Origin: Gudongella sp.
GTDB lineage: Bacteria > Bacillota > Clostridia > Tissierellales > Tissierellaceae
Length of the DNA: 39,211 nucleotides
NCBI GenBank assembly: GCA_024649995.1
Contig: JANKMX010000016.1
Location: forward strand, 1-39,211
Direction: 5' to 3'
The notes beneath the pieces were generated by a model. That model worked only from the letters and a program-made list of their open reading frames with translations, was not told the origin of the DNA and did not search any database. Every line of letters begins with the position of its first letter. Positions within the stretch are counted from its first letter, which is position 1. Shown here in pieces: positions 9,785-17,410 of the stretch. The position numbers and the translations under genes are program-made.

Positions 9785-11830
9785 TCAGGCCTTCAGCATC
9801 TTGGCATTTATTGCAACAATAACCGTGCTCATGCTCATCAGTATGGCTCCAACCGCAGGACTGAGGACTATTCCCCAGGGAGCCAGCACCCCTGCTGCAA
9901 GAGGAATTGCGATTATATTGTAGCCACTGGCCCACCAAAGGTTCTGGACCATCTTCCTATATGTCTTCCTGGAAAGGTCCATTAGGGCAACCACATCATT
10001 GGGGTTGCTCTTAACAAGAACCACATCCGCAGTCTCCATGGCCACATCGGTTCCAGCTCCTATGGCTATCCCAAGGTCCGCTGTAGCAAGTGCAGGTGCA
10101 TCGTTTACCCCATCACCTGTCATTGCAACCTTCCAGCCCTTGTCCTCCTTGATTTTCTTTATCTGGTCGGCCTTATCATCTGGCAGTACTTCGGCATAGA
10201 CCTCATCTATGCCCAGCTGCTTGGCTACCCAGTCAGCAACCTTCTGGTTGTCCCCTGTAAGCATAATGGACTTGACTCCCATTTCCTTAAGGGTTTCAAT
10301 GGCCTCCTTGGCGGTTTCCCTGACCATATCAGCAAGCCCGATCATGCCAACCAGACCCCCATCCTCAAGGACAAAGACTACGGTCTTACCATCCTCGCTC
10401 ATCCTGTCAAAGTGGTCCTTGTCAAAGGAAATATCCTTGTTCTCAATAAAACCTATACTTACAACCTTGACCTCCACTCCATCTACCTTTCCCTCGATTC
10501 CCTTTCCGGTCAGGGCCTTGAAGTCTTCTGTCTTATAAAGGTCAAGCTCCCTTTCCTTGGCCTCATTTACAATCCCTCTTGCTATTGGGTGCTCAGAATT
10601 CTGCTCAAGGCTTGCGGCAATTTTTAGAAGCTCATCCTCCCCGTAGCCTTCCGAGGGGACTATATCAGTAACCCCAAACTCCCCCTTTGTAAGGGTGCCT
10701 GTCTTGTCAAACACGACTGCCTGGAGGTTTCTTGCGCCTTCAAAGTTGGCCCTGTTCCTTATTAGAAGTCCCTGCTTGGCAGAAAGTGTGGTTGAAACAG
10801 CCACAACTAGCGGGGAAGCCAAACCCAGGGCATGGGGGCATGTGATCACCATCACCGTAACCATCCGCTCAAGGGCCATATCAAACTCATAGCCTAGAGT
10901 CAGCCAAACAACAAGAGTTATGATTCCGGCACTCAGGGCCAGGTAGAAGAGCCACTTGGCAGCCCTGTTGGTCAGATCCTGGGTTTTTGACTTGGTCTCC
11001 TGGGCTTCCCGGACCATTGTAATAACCTGTGAAAGGTAGGAATCCTCCCCGGTCTTCTCCACCTGGACCGTCAGTGAGCCCTCCTTGTTCACAGACCCAC
11101 CTATGACCTCATCATCCTCCTTCTTCTCAACAGGTACGGATTCTCCTGTAAGCATTGACTCGTCAACTGCTGACTTTCCCTCAACTATTATTCCATCAAC
11201 TGGTATCTTTTCTCCAGGCTTCACAAGGACCCTGTCTCCGCTCTTTAACTCTGACAGGGGTACGTCCTGGGCATTGCCCTCTTCATCCAGCCTGTGGGCC
11301 TCGTTTGGCATAAGCCTGACCAGCTCCTCCAGGGCATTTGAGGCACCCATCACTGATTTCATCTCGATCCAGTGACCAAGAAGCATGATGTCAACAAGGG
11401 TTGCCAGCTCCCAGAACAGCTGCTTTCCCTCCCAGCCAAATACAACAAGGCTGCTGTAGCCGTAGGCGATGGTTATTGCCAGGGCGATCAGCATCATCAT
11501 TCCAGGACTCCTGTCCTTAAGCTCATCCTTGGCTCCGGTGATAAAGGGCCATCCACCGTAGAAGAAGACCACACTGGACAATCCAAATAGGATGTACATG
11601 TCCCCTGAAAATCTCCATTCAACTCCAAGAAAACCCTGTATCATTGGAGACAAAGCAAGAATCGGAAGGGTCAGTACCAGGGAGATGAAAAAACGTCTCT
11701 TGAAATCCTCCACCATATCCCCGTGGTCATGCTCTCCATGATTTTCGTGCTTGTCATGATCCTCTTGCTTATTGTGACCGCCATAATCCCCATGTTGCTC
11801 CTGGTCTTTATTCTTATCTTGCTCCTGCAT
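9785..11830 (-). CDS. copB: Copper-exporting P1B-type ATPase, CopB class
   Basis: ATP-driven copper efflux pump in the cell membrane. A His/Asp-rich N-terminal tail of about 40 residues replaces the usual CXXC metal-binding domain, and the transmembrane metal site is TCPHALG (CPH class, about residue 331). Other P-type ATPase landmarks are LTGES in the actuator, DKTGTLT with the phosphorylated Asp (about 375), SEHPIARG and [13 protein letters not shown] enzymes are CopB-like and export Cu+/Cu2+ or Ag+. I chose ATG 11830 (GAAGG upstream); GTG 11851 (GGGAGTGA upstream) and ATG 11866 are possible. It follows the multicopper oxidase gene closely, forming a copper-detoxification pair. Confidence 0.94.
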   Translation of the reverse strand: MQEQDKNKDQEQHGDYGGHNKQEDHDKHENHGEHDHGDMVEDFKRRFFISLVLTLPILALSPMIQGFLGVEWRFSGDMYILFGLSSVVFFYGGWPFITGAKDELKDRSPGMMMLIALAITIAYGYSSLVVFGWEGKQLFWELATLVDIMLLGHWIEMKSVMGASNALEELVRLMPNEAHRLDEEGNAQDVPLSELKSGDRVLVKPGEKIPVDGIIVEGKSAVDESMLTGESVPVEKKEDDEVIGGSVNKEGSLTVQVEKTGEDSYLSQVITMVREAQETKSKTQDLTNRAAKWLFYLALSAGIITLVVWLTLGYEFDMALERMVTVMVITCPHALGLASPLVVAVSTTLSAKQGLLIRNRANFEGARNLQAVVFDKTGTLTKGEFGVTDIVPSEGYGEDELLKIAASLEQNSEHPIARGIVNEAKERELDLYKTEDFKALTGKGIEGKVDGVEVKVVSIGFIENKDISFDKDHFDRMSEDGKTVVFVLEDGGLVGMIGLADMVRETAKEAIETLKEMGVKSIMLTGDNQKVADWVAKQLGIDEVYAEVLPDDKADQIKKIKEDKGWKVAMTGDGVNDAPALATADLGIAIGAGTDVAMETADVVLVKSNPNDVVALMDLSRKTYRKMVQNLWWASGYNIIAIPLAAGVLAPWGIVLSPAVGAILMSMSTVIVAINAKMLKA

Positions 11831-11877
11831 TTTTTTACCTTCGTCCTTCACTAAAATCACTCCCATTTATACCTATA

Positions 11878-13350
11878 TCATTCAACCAGAAACTGGCCCA
11901 TCATGCCAACATCCTCATGCTCAAGTATGTGGCAATGGTACATGAAGATTCCTGGCTTTTTGAATCTTGCAATAACCCTTACAGTCTCATCGGCATCCAC
12001 CACAAAGGAATCCTTCCATCCCCTTTCATAGACAGGAGGTGGATTCCCGTCCCGGTCAAGTATCTGAAACTGAGTTCCGTGGGCATGGAAGGGGTGGACA
12101 GTACCTGCCATCATGCCCATTCCACTTTGGTTGGATACCTCCCATATTTCTGTATCTCCTAGCTTTACGAATTCATCTATCCTGTCCATGTCAAACTGTT
12201 TACCGTTTATATTCACATTTGGACCCATTCCAAGGAATACAAATTCCCTTGTAATGGTTGCATCATCTGGTTTAAGCCATTCAATTGGACCTAGGACAGC
12301 CGGCAAGGAATAGTCATTTGTAAGGCTTCCATCCACGACAAAATCCATAAATACCCTGTCCCTGTGAGCAAGACTGACCCTTGCCCCATCTTCATAATCA
12401 GAGAAATCCACCAGAATCTCAGCCCTTTCAGATGGTCCAAGAATAAGGTTTCCAAGCTCAACCGGCTCTTCCATAAACCCACCGTCTGTGGCAATCTGAT
12501 AGAAGGTCTGGTTATTGTTCAGCCTCAGGTTGAATATGGATGCGTTGGACCCATTCAGGATCCGAAACCTCATCAGTCCCTGCTCCACTTTAAGGTAAGG
12601 ATCAATATCCCCGTTTACAAGTATGGTGTCTCCCATCAGGCCAAACATTATCTCCGGTCCTCCAAGGATGTAATCTATGCTTCCATCTTCAGAAAATCTC
12701 TTGTCCTGAATCACAAGTGGGATATCATTAACACCATACTCCTTGGGTATATCCAAGGAATCCGACACCTCATCCTCAATTATAAAAAGGCCTGCCAGGC
12801 CCTTGTAGACCTGTCTTCCCGTGTTCTTGTGAGGGTGTGGATGGTACCATAGTGTTGCAGCTGGTTGGTCAATGGTAAACTCCGGAGTCCAGGTCTCTCC
12901 AGGCTGAATGCCTGAATGTGGTCCACCGTCATCCTCTCCGGAGACCTCAAGCCCATGCCAGTGTATAGTCGTCATCTCACCATTTATCCTGTTCTCAACA
13001 TTTACGGCTACCTCTTCCCCCCTTCTGGTCCTGATCACAGGTCCCAGATAGTCACCATTATAGCCCATGGTGTCAGTTTGAACCCCAGGGACAAATTCCA
13101 TGATCCCATTCTGGGCTATGATATGAAATTCAGCCCTGTCAGGTGATGGGTCCGTATCCTCGAGAAGTTCAGGAATGGCAAGTGGTGTTCTCCCATTTTC
13201 ATCTTCAAACATATCACCCTCTTCACTGATAGGTGTTTCAAATGTTGGCTCGTCAATTGGTGGCTGCATGGGTTCACCTCTGTTTAGAAAGAATAGCATC
13301 CCCCAAACAACAACTACCAACCCTGCCAAAACCACTATAAGTTTTTTCAA
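11878..13350 (-). CDS. Membrane-anchored multicopper oxidase
   Basis: Probably oxidises Cu(I) to the less toxic Cu(II) outside the cell, alongside CopB. It has about 490 residues and an uncleaved-looking membrane anchor at 4-22. All four copper-ligand blocks are present: HWHG near 130, 'WYHPHPH' near 169, 'HPFHAHG' near 430 and 'YHCHILEHEDVGMMG' at the end, including the Cys-His pair of the type 1/type 3 site and an axial Met. It is of CueO/CotA type. TTG 13350 was chosen because AGGTGA lies five bases before it; the frame's GTG 13359 lies inside that ribosome binding site. mco-copB pairs are known in other Firmicutes such as staphylococci. Confidence 0.92.
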   Translation of the reverse strand: MKKLIVVLAGLVVVVWGMLFFLNRGEPMQPPIDEPTFETPISEEGDMFEDENGRTPLAIPELLEDTDPSPDRAEFHIIAQNGIMEFVPGVQTDTMGYNGDYLGPVIRTRRGEEVAVNVENRINGEMTTIHWHGLEVSGEDDGGPHSGIQPGETWTPEFTIDQPAATLWYHPHPHKNTGRQVYKGLAGLFIIEDEVSDSLDIPKEYGVNDIPLVIQDKRFSEDGSIDYILGGPEIMFGLMGDTILVNGDIDPYLKVEQGLMRFRILNGSNASIFNLRLNNNQTFYQIATDGGFMEEPVELGNLILGPSERAEILVDFSDYEDGARVSLAHRDRVFMDFVVDGSLTNDYSLPAVLGPIEWLKPDDATITREFVFLGMGPNVNINGKQFDMDRIDEFVKLGDTEIWEVSNQSGMGMMAGTVHPFHAHGTQFQILDRDGNPPPVYERGWKDSFVVDADETVRVIARFKKPGIFMYHCHILEHEDVGMMGQFLVE

Positions 13351-13399
13351 TACTCTCACCTCAAATCTTCAGTGTCTATAAAAATAAGGTTCATCCCAT

Positions 13400-13768
13400 T
13401 CATCTCCAAAATCTTGTCATATCCTTCTTGTCCTCAATGTTGTAGTCAATCATCCTATCAATAAGGTCCAGGTCAACCTTCTCCTTCCACTTGATCTTCA
13501 TGGTCATCTTTGTCCTCTCATAGCCTGATTTCTTGATCTCCTCATCAAAAATATCCAGGGTATGCGCCTCCGGTGAAAGAGAAATATGCCCCTTGGATAT
13601 GCTAAATCCTATGATATATGTTCCGTGGTCGCTGAACATGGGCTGATTCCACTTGATCTCCTCCTTCAGCTGGGGATACTTCCCCTTTATGTGGTCAAGG
13701 ATGATCCTGACCCTGTCCCTCTTGTCCAGCTCATCTATCTGGTCTATAAATTCCATGTGTGTGTTCAT
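13400..13768 (-). CDS. DUF1801 family (frataxin-like fold, YdhG-type) protein
   Basis: Small soluble protein of 122 residues. 'WNQPMFSDHGTYIIGFSISKGHISL' and 'KMTMKIKWKEKVDLDLIDRMIDYNIED' are typical of the DUF1801/YdhG iron-chaperone-like family; the molecular role of most members is unproven. ATG 13768 has AGGAGGG upstream; the frame opens 18 codons earlier without one. It lies 49 bp before the multicopper oxidase gene and may head the same transcript, which would link it to metal homeostasis, but that is inference. Confidence 0.82.
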   Translation of the reverse strand: MNTHMEFIDQIDELDKRDRVRIILDHIKGKYPQLKEEIKWNQPMFSDHGTYIIGFSISKGHISLSPEAHTLDIFDEEIKKSGYERTKMTMKIKWKEKVDLDLIDRMIDYNIEDKKDMTRFWR

Positions 13769-13801
13769 CTTAAAATCCCTCCTCAAGGCTTTGATACCCT
13801 T

Positions 13802-13815
13802 AACGGCCGGTCGTT
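13802..13815. promoter_or_regulatory. TetR-type operator-like palindrome
   Basis: AACGGCCGGTCGTT is a 14-bp inverted repeat with one mismatched pair, 33 bp upstream of the DUF1801 start. It is of the GC-rich type bound by many TetR-family repressors and stands out in this AT-rich leader. No TetR gene is in the window. Confidence 0.4.
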
Positions 13816-13862
13816 CTAACATAAGAGGGATAAAGACATATGCTCACCTGTTATTTTTGCAC

Positions 13863-13889
13863 AAAGAAAAAAGCGGGAATCCCCCGCTT
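13863..13889 (-). terminator. Intrinsic terminator after the PPOx-like gene
   Basis: On the minus strand AAGCGGG pairs with CCCGCTT around a 5-base loop, followed by TTTTTTCTTT. It lies 11 bp past the stop of the PPOx-like gene and separates that unit from the copper genes. Confidence 0.9.
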
Positions 13890-13900
13890 AATAATTGAAT

Positions 13901-14392
13901 CTATTTCTTGTTTTTCTCCCTTACATACTCAATTGCTTCCTTTCCTGTCATGTTTTCAATGTCTATGGCAATTATATGTGAAGTCTTGCAGCCCTGGATT
14001 TCCTTTATGTTTGCATCCTCGGGCAAGTCTCCTGAATACTTGTCCACCAAGGCCTTAAAGCCCTGAAACCACTCATCTCCATCTACAATCCTGGCCTTGC
14101 CAAACGCGATCACACTTCTGAAATATGTGGTGTACTCCTGGCTTACGATGGTATCCTCATCAACGACAGCAAAGGATACCTTGGGATCCCTTGTTATGGA
14201 ATCCACCTTGTGACCCGCTTTTGCTGAGTGAAAATATATCTTGCCATTGAAATAAGCATAGCTTACGGGAACTGCATAGGGATACCCCTCATCACCCTGG
14301 CAGGCAAGTATTCCGTTTGTTCCCCTACCCATAACAAGTTCAATATCCTCCTGGCTTAAAAGCTGCTTTTTCCTTCTCATTTCCCTGAACAT
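13901..14392 (-). CDS. Pyridoxamine 5'-phosphate oxidase-fold flavoprotein (NimA-like)
   Basis: A 163-residue split-barrel flavin-binding protein. The N-terminal part 'GILACQGDEGYPYAVPVSYAYFNGKIYFHSAKAGHK' is the typical FMN-binding block of the NimA/PPOx group; 'VSFAVVDEDTIV' and 'TTYFRSVIAFGKARIV' follow in order. Members reduce small molecules such as nitroimidazoles or bind haem or flavins; the substrate here is unknown. ATG 14392 has AGGGGGAG six bases upstream. It is 47 bp after the HD hydrolase gene and the last gene before a strong terminator. Confidence 0.88.
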   Translation of the reverse strand: MFREMRRKKQLLSQEDIELVMGRGTNGILACQGDEGYPYAVPVSYAYFNGKIYFHSAKAGHKVDSITRDPKVSFAVVDEDTIVSQEYTTYFRSVIAFGKARIVDGDEWFQGFKALVDKYSGDLPEDANIKEIQGCKTSHIIAIDIENMTGKEAIEYVREKNKK

Positions 14393-14439
14393 TCATAACT
14401 CCCCCTAGGCAATATTTTGTACTTATATCAATGATAATC

Positions 14440-14976
14440 CTATCCAAACACACTGGACACCCTTTCCCTAAACTCCTGGTACAGCTCAGCATCAGCCAGG
14501 TCACTCAAGGCATCCACCAGCGATGTGTAATACCACTTCTGCTCCACATATCCTGCATTGAACCTATCCCAGAGAGCATCTCCATTGGTCTCCAGATCAG
14601 CCTCAATATCCATAATATTGGACAGCTTGTCACAGAGTGCGATCATCTTAACATCCCCAGAAGCGCCCCTAAGATGCTCCACCGTATGGTTTTTCCTCTC
14701 ATTCCAAGGCAAGGTCCTGTCTGGCTCCGATTCTGATTTTATAATCCTTAGAATCTCCTCTCCAAACTCACTTCTCAGGTCATCCTCAGTGGTATCAGTG
14801 TCCTCAAGTGTGTCGTGGAGTATACCAGCAATTACGACCTCATCTCTCATGCCTGCCTTTGACAGAAGAATTCCAACATGTAAGGGGTGCTCAATATATG
14901 GAAAATCCGTCCCCTTTCTCATTTGTTCCCCATGTGCCTTAACTGCAAATCTAATGGCCTTCTTTATCCTTATCAT
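14440..14976 (-). CDS. MESH1/SpoT-like HD hydrolase
   Basis: A 178-residue metal-dependent phosphohydrolase. The metal ligands are visible as His30 (YIEHP), His54-Asp55 (ILHDTLEDT) and Asp116 (LCDKLSN), with the catalytic Glu58-Asp59 pair, the arrangement of the (p)ppGpp hydrolase domain of SpoT and of MESH1. No synthetase, TGS or ACT domain is attached, so it is a small stand-alone hydrolase that may act on (p)ppGpp or NADPH. ATG 14976 is preceded by AAAGGGGGA. It follows the pRiA4b-like gene after 38 bp. Confidence 0.88.
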   Translation of the reverse strand: MIRIKKAIRFAVKAHGEQMRKGTDFPYIEHPLHVGILLSKAGMRDEVVIAGILHDTLEDTDTTEDDLRSEFGEEILRIIKSESEPDRTLPWNERKNHTVEHLRGASGDVKMIALCDKLSNIMDIEADLETNGDALWDRFNAGYVEQKWYYTSLVDALSDLADAELYQEFRERVSSVFG

Positions 14977-15014
14977 AAGGAGTTCCCCCTTTAGATCAAC
15001 TAAGCATTTAACCT

Positions 15015-15740
15015 CTATCTGTACTTGTCATCGACTACATTGTAATTTTCATGATTAATCATATCCCACTCTGTCCTTCTCCACTTGGCTGACTTAAGCA
15101 TATGGTTGATCCACTCAGGGTCATACTCCCTGTAATTCCGGCTCTTGGCCCATTCCCTCGTAGTCTTGTGGTGCTTGCTCTTTGGGTTGCTGTATTCTGT
15201 CAGAAATTCCTTAAAGCCCTCAACTCCGCCAACATCCTCCGGAGGGGCCTCACCCTCACCATCCAGCAGGGTGGGAAATCCAAAATGGTAGTCATGGACG
15301 ATTTCCTCCAAGGTGACCAGAATGCTCCAGCTGTCCCCAAAGTCATAGGTATATTCAAGGCTTCCATATTCCTCAAGGTACCTGTCAATCTTGATTGATA
15401 TGGGCTTTCTTACCTGGACTCCCAGGGCCTTGATCCTGTTTCTCTCAAACTGTGCATATTGTGAGTCTGAGCTTTTAAGCTGAGCCATGTAGGTCTTTTT
15501 GTTCCTTTCAAATTCCTTGTGCTGTTCATATGAAAACTCGTCATTGGTGACCCTGATGTTGTCCCTTTCAAGGATAAACTCATACATGTGCAGATCCGTC
15601 CCAAACAGGCTTTTGAAATTTGTCACAAGCTGTATTGTGTCATGAAGTCTCCTGAATGTGCACTGGCTCGGAACCACGACTCTTCTCCAAGCCCTTGGCT
15701 CAAGCTCACTGAATTCGATTTTTATGATATATGCCTTCAA
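15015..15740 (-). CDS. pRiA4b ORF-3-like protein
   Basis: A 241-residue soluble protein. The family signature is clear: 'SELEPRAWRRVVVP' at the N-terminus and 'YTYDFGDSW' followed by 'DGEGEAPPEDVGGVEGF' in the second half. The family is widespread on plasmids and chromosomes and its function is unknown. The start is TTG 15740 with AGGTGGG five bases upstream. It is first in a three-gene run with the HD hydrolase and the PPOx-like protein. Confidence 0.88.
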   Translation of the reverse strand: MKAYIIKIEFSELEPRAWRRVVVPSQCTFRRLHDTIQLVTNFKSLFGTDLHMYEFILERDNIRVTNDEFSYEQHKEFERNKKTYMAQLKSSDSQYAQFERNRIKALGVQVRKPISIKIDRYLEEYGSLEYTYDFGDSWSILVTLEEIVHDYHFGFPTLLDGEGEAPPEDVGGVEGFKEFLTEYSNPKSKHHKTTREWAKSRNYREYDPEWINHMLKSAKWRRTEWDMINHENYNVVDDKYR

Positions 15741-15823
15741 AAGAACCCACCTCTTTCATGATATGTAATGAGCTGAAAATCAACCACTATCCCTAACAGT
15801 ATTATTTTATCACAAGGACCACC

Positions 15824-15847
15824 AAAAAACCCACCACAATTGTGGTG
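15824..15847 (-). terminator. Intrinsic terminator after the coiled-coil gene
   Basis: On the minus strand CACCAC-AATT-GTGGTG is a perfect stem-loop, then GG and TTTTTT. It lies 9 bp downstream of the stop at 15857. Confidence 0.85.
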
Positions 15848-15856
15848 AGTCCTTAT

Positions 15857-16114
15857 CTAGCATATTTTTTTCTTAAGTATCTCTATATCAACTTCATGTT
15901 GTCCTATTATTTCCTTGAAAACCTTGTTTTCTTCAATAATAATGCCAAGCTTCTTACTGGTATCTTCCTTGAACTCAGTAAGTATTGCTGTCTGTTCCAC
16001 TACAGCATCCAATTTACTCTCAAGACTTCCCATTCTGTCTTCAAGACTTCCCTGACCTGCCTTCAAATCCCTTAACTCCTCCAGCACTATCCTTTGAAAT
16101 TCTTCATTGTTCAT
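15857..16114 (-). CDS. Small coiled-coil protein
   Basis: An 85-residue, highly charged protein, almost wholly helical with heptad-like spacing (LKAGQGSLEDRMGSLESKL, then VDIEILKKK). No catalytic motif is visible. Short proteins of this type occur widely in clostridia and phages, and I do not recognise a function. ATG 16114 has GGGGGTG upstream, an extended -10 box lies at 16148-16153 and a terminator follows, so it is a complete independent unit. It lies between the Wadjet operon end and the pRiA4b-like gene. Confidence 0.7.
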   Translation of the reverse strand: MNNEEFQRIVLEELRDLKAGQGSLEDRMGSLESKLDAVVEQTAILTEFKEDTSKKLGIIIEENKVFKEIIGQHEVDIEILKKKIC

Positions 16115-16147
16115 ATGGACACCCCCGATTCAATCATCCGTATGGAC

Positions 16148-16153
16148 ATTATA
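16148..16153 (-). promoter_or_regulatory. Extended -10 promoter of the coiled-coil gene
   Basis: TGG-TATAAT on the minus strand is a perfect -10 box with the TGn extension, 33 bp before the start codon at 16114. No good -35 is seen; the inverted repeat 16166-16209 occupies that position. Confidence 0.55.
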
Positions 16154-16165
16154 CCACAGATCCCA

Positions 16166-16209
16166 TACGAAATTATTAAGTATAATCCAGCATAACTTAA
16201 CATTTCGTA
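16166..16209. repeat. Long imperfect inverted repeat between Wadjet and the coiled-coil gene
   Basis: TACGAAAT (16166-16173) and TTAAG (16176-16180) pair with CTTAA (16196-16200) and ATTTCGTA (16202-16209), giving 13 bp with a small bulge. It may end the jet transcript or serve as an operator at the promoter next to it. No T-run follows. Confidence 0.55.
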
Positions 16210-16240
16210 CAAGCGTTCGATTCATTTTTTTGAGGTTTCA

Positions 16241-17410
16241 CTACACAATTGCTTCCTGTTCAAGCTTTACATTATTCTCCAGCATGTATTCAACTATTTC
16301 ACGGAACTGCCCTTCGCGAAGCTTCCCAAGCCTTTTCCTGTCATTCTCCGTAAGAGGCTTTCCCATCTTTTCATACTTTTTCAGGGTGTCCAAATCCATG
16401 TTGTAGGCTATTATCTTAATCCCAGTGGTTCTCCTAAGATGTTCCAGTATAAGGAATCCTCCCGCATCAATATCACCAAAATGATAAAATCTCGCTTCAC
16501 TGTTCTGGTCATGGAGCATCCTTATGAAATCCCTCCTGACCCTGTTGTGGAATCCGCCCAGGTACAATACAAAATAACCCTCTTCCATGAATCTATGAAA
16601 GGATGTCAGATTCTCCACTGTAATAACCTTTCCCTTAAACACCTGCACGGACTCAATTTTATCAAGCATGCTTGAAGAGATTGCAATATCCGAGTCCAAC
16701 CTGCTTAGGTCAATTTCCTGGCCGGACAGGGAGACCTTGCCTGATCCCTTGAAATTGACATAGGTGGGTGTTCTCATAAGGTTGAGATTTCCAAGGATCT
16801 CATCCTTATCAGGAAAGTCACCATAATCATACAGTATGCTCTCCACTTTCCCCTGGATTTGCCCGAATGCCTTTGAATCCTTGTATAGCCGTACAGAAAA
16901 CTCCCTGATGAACTGCTCTCCTTGAAGGTCTTCCAACTCCCTTACAGCCATAAGAATTCTTTCGAATTCCTCGAAATCACCTGAAAAAAACCTTACACTC
17001 CTGTTTTCTCCAATGCGTTTTAGCTGATCCTTAAGGTATTCCTCCAGTATCTCACCATTCCCCTTATACTTGCTGATCAGCTCTTCAAGTCTGGCATTTA
17101 TATCATCCCTTGGCACCCTATTTATGTAGCTGTAGACCTCCTCCATGACTTCAACATTGAGATAGACCTCCCTGATGACACCTCCCCCTGTCACTCTTGG
17201 AACTACAAACCCCTTTCTGGCAAGGACATCAACCTCTTCGTTCACAGCCCTGAAAAGGTCGTAGTCCGAATGGTCCTCATACCTGGGAAAGAGGTTTGAA
17301 ATTCTTACCTTAAACCTCTGATTCACCTTGTTTGTCCCCTTGAAGCTCTTGCTGTTCTCATACTTGTCCAAAAGCTCATTAAGGATTCTCTTTTCATATC
17401 TGCCCATCAT
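16241..17410 (-). CDS. jetD: Wadjet nuclease subunit JetD
   Basis: Topoisomerase VI/Toprim-like nuclease that cuts circular plasmid DNA once JetABC has extruded it. It has 389 residues. The N-terminal part (1-240) matches the DUF3322-type arm. The C-terminal Toprim-like DUF2220 part shows Glu266 in 'KVITVENLTSF', then 'YLGGFHN' and the acidic pair Asp313/Asp315 in 'FGDIDAGG', the metal-binding residues expected for an active enzyme. The start ATG overlaps the jetC stop (ATGATG/TGA). It is the last gene of jetABCD, with no sign of damage. Confidence 0.95.
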   Translation of the reverse strand: MMGRYEKRILNELLDKYENSKSFKGTNKVNQRFKVRISNLFPRYEDHSDYDLFRAVNEEVDVLARKGFVVPRVTGGGVIREVYLNVEVMEEVYSYINRVPRDDINARLEELISKYKGNGEILEEYLKDQLKRIGENRSVRFFSGDFEEFERILMAVRELEDLQGEQFIREFSVRLYKDSKAFGQIQGKVESILYDYGDFPDKDEILGNLNLMRTPTYVNFKGSGKVSLSGQEIDLSRLDSDIAISSSMLDKIESVQVFKGKVITVENLTSFHRFMEEGYFVLYLGGFHNRVRRDFIRMLHDQNSEARFYHFGDIDAGGFLILEHLRRTTGIKIIAYNMDLDTLKKYEKMGKPLTENDRKRLGKLREGQFREIVEYMLENNVKLEQEAIV

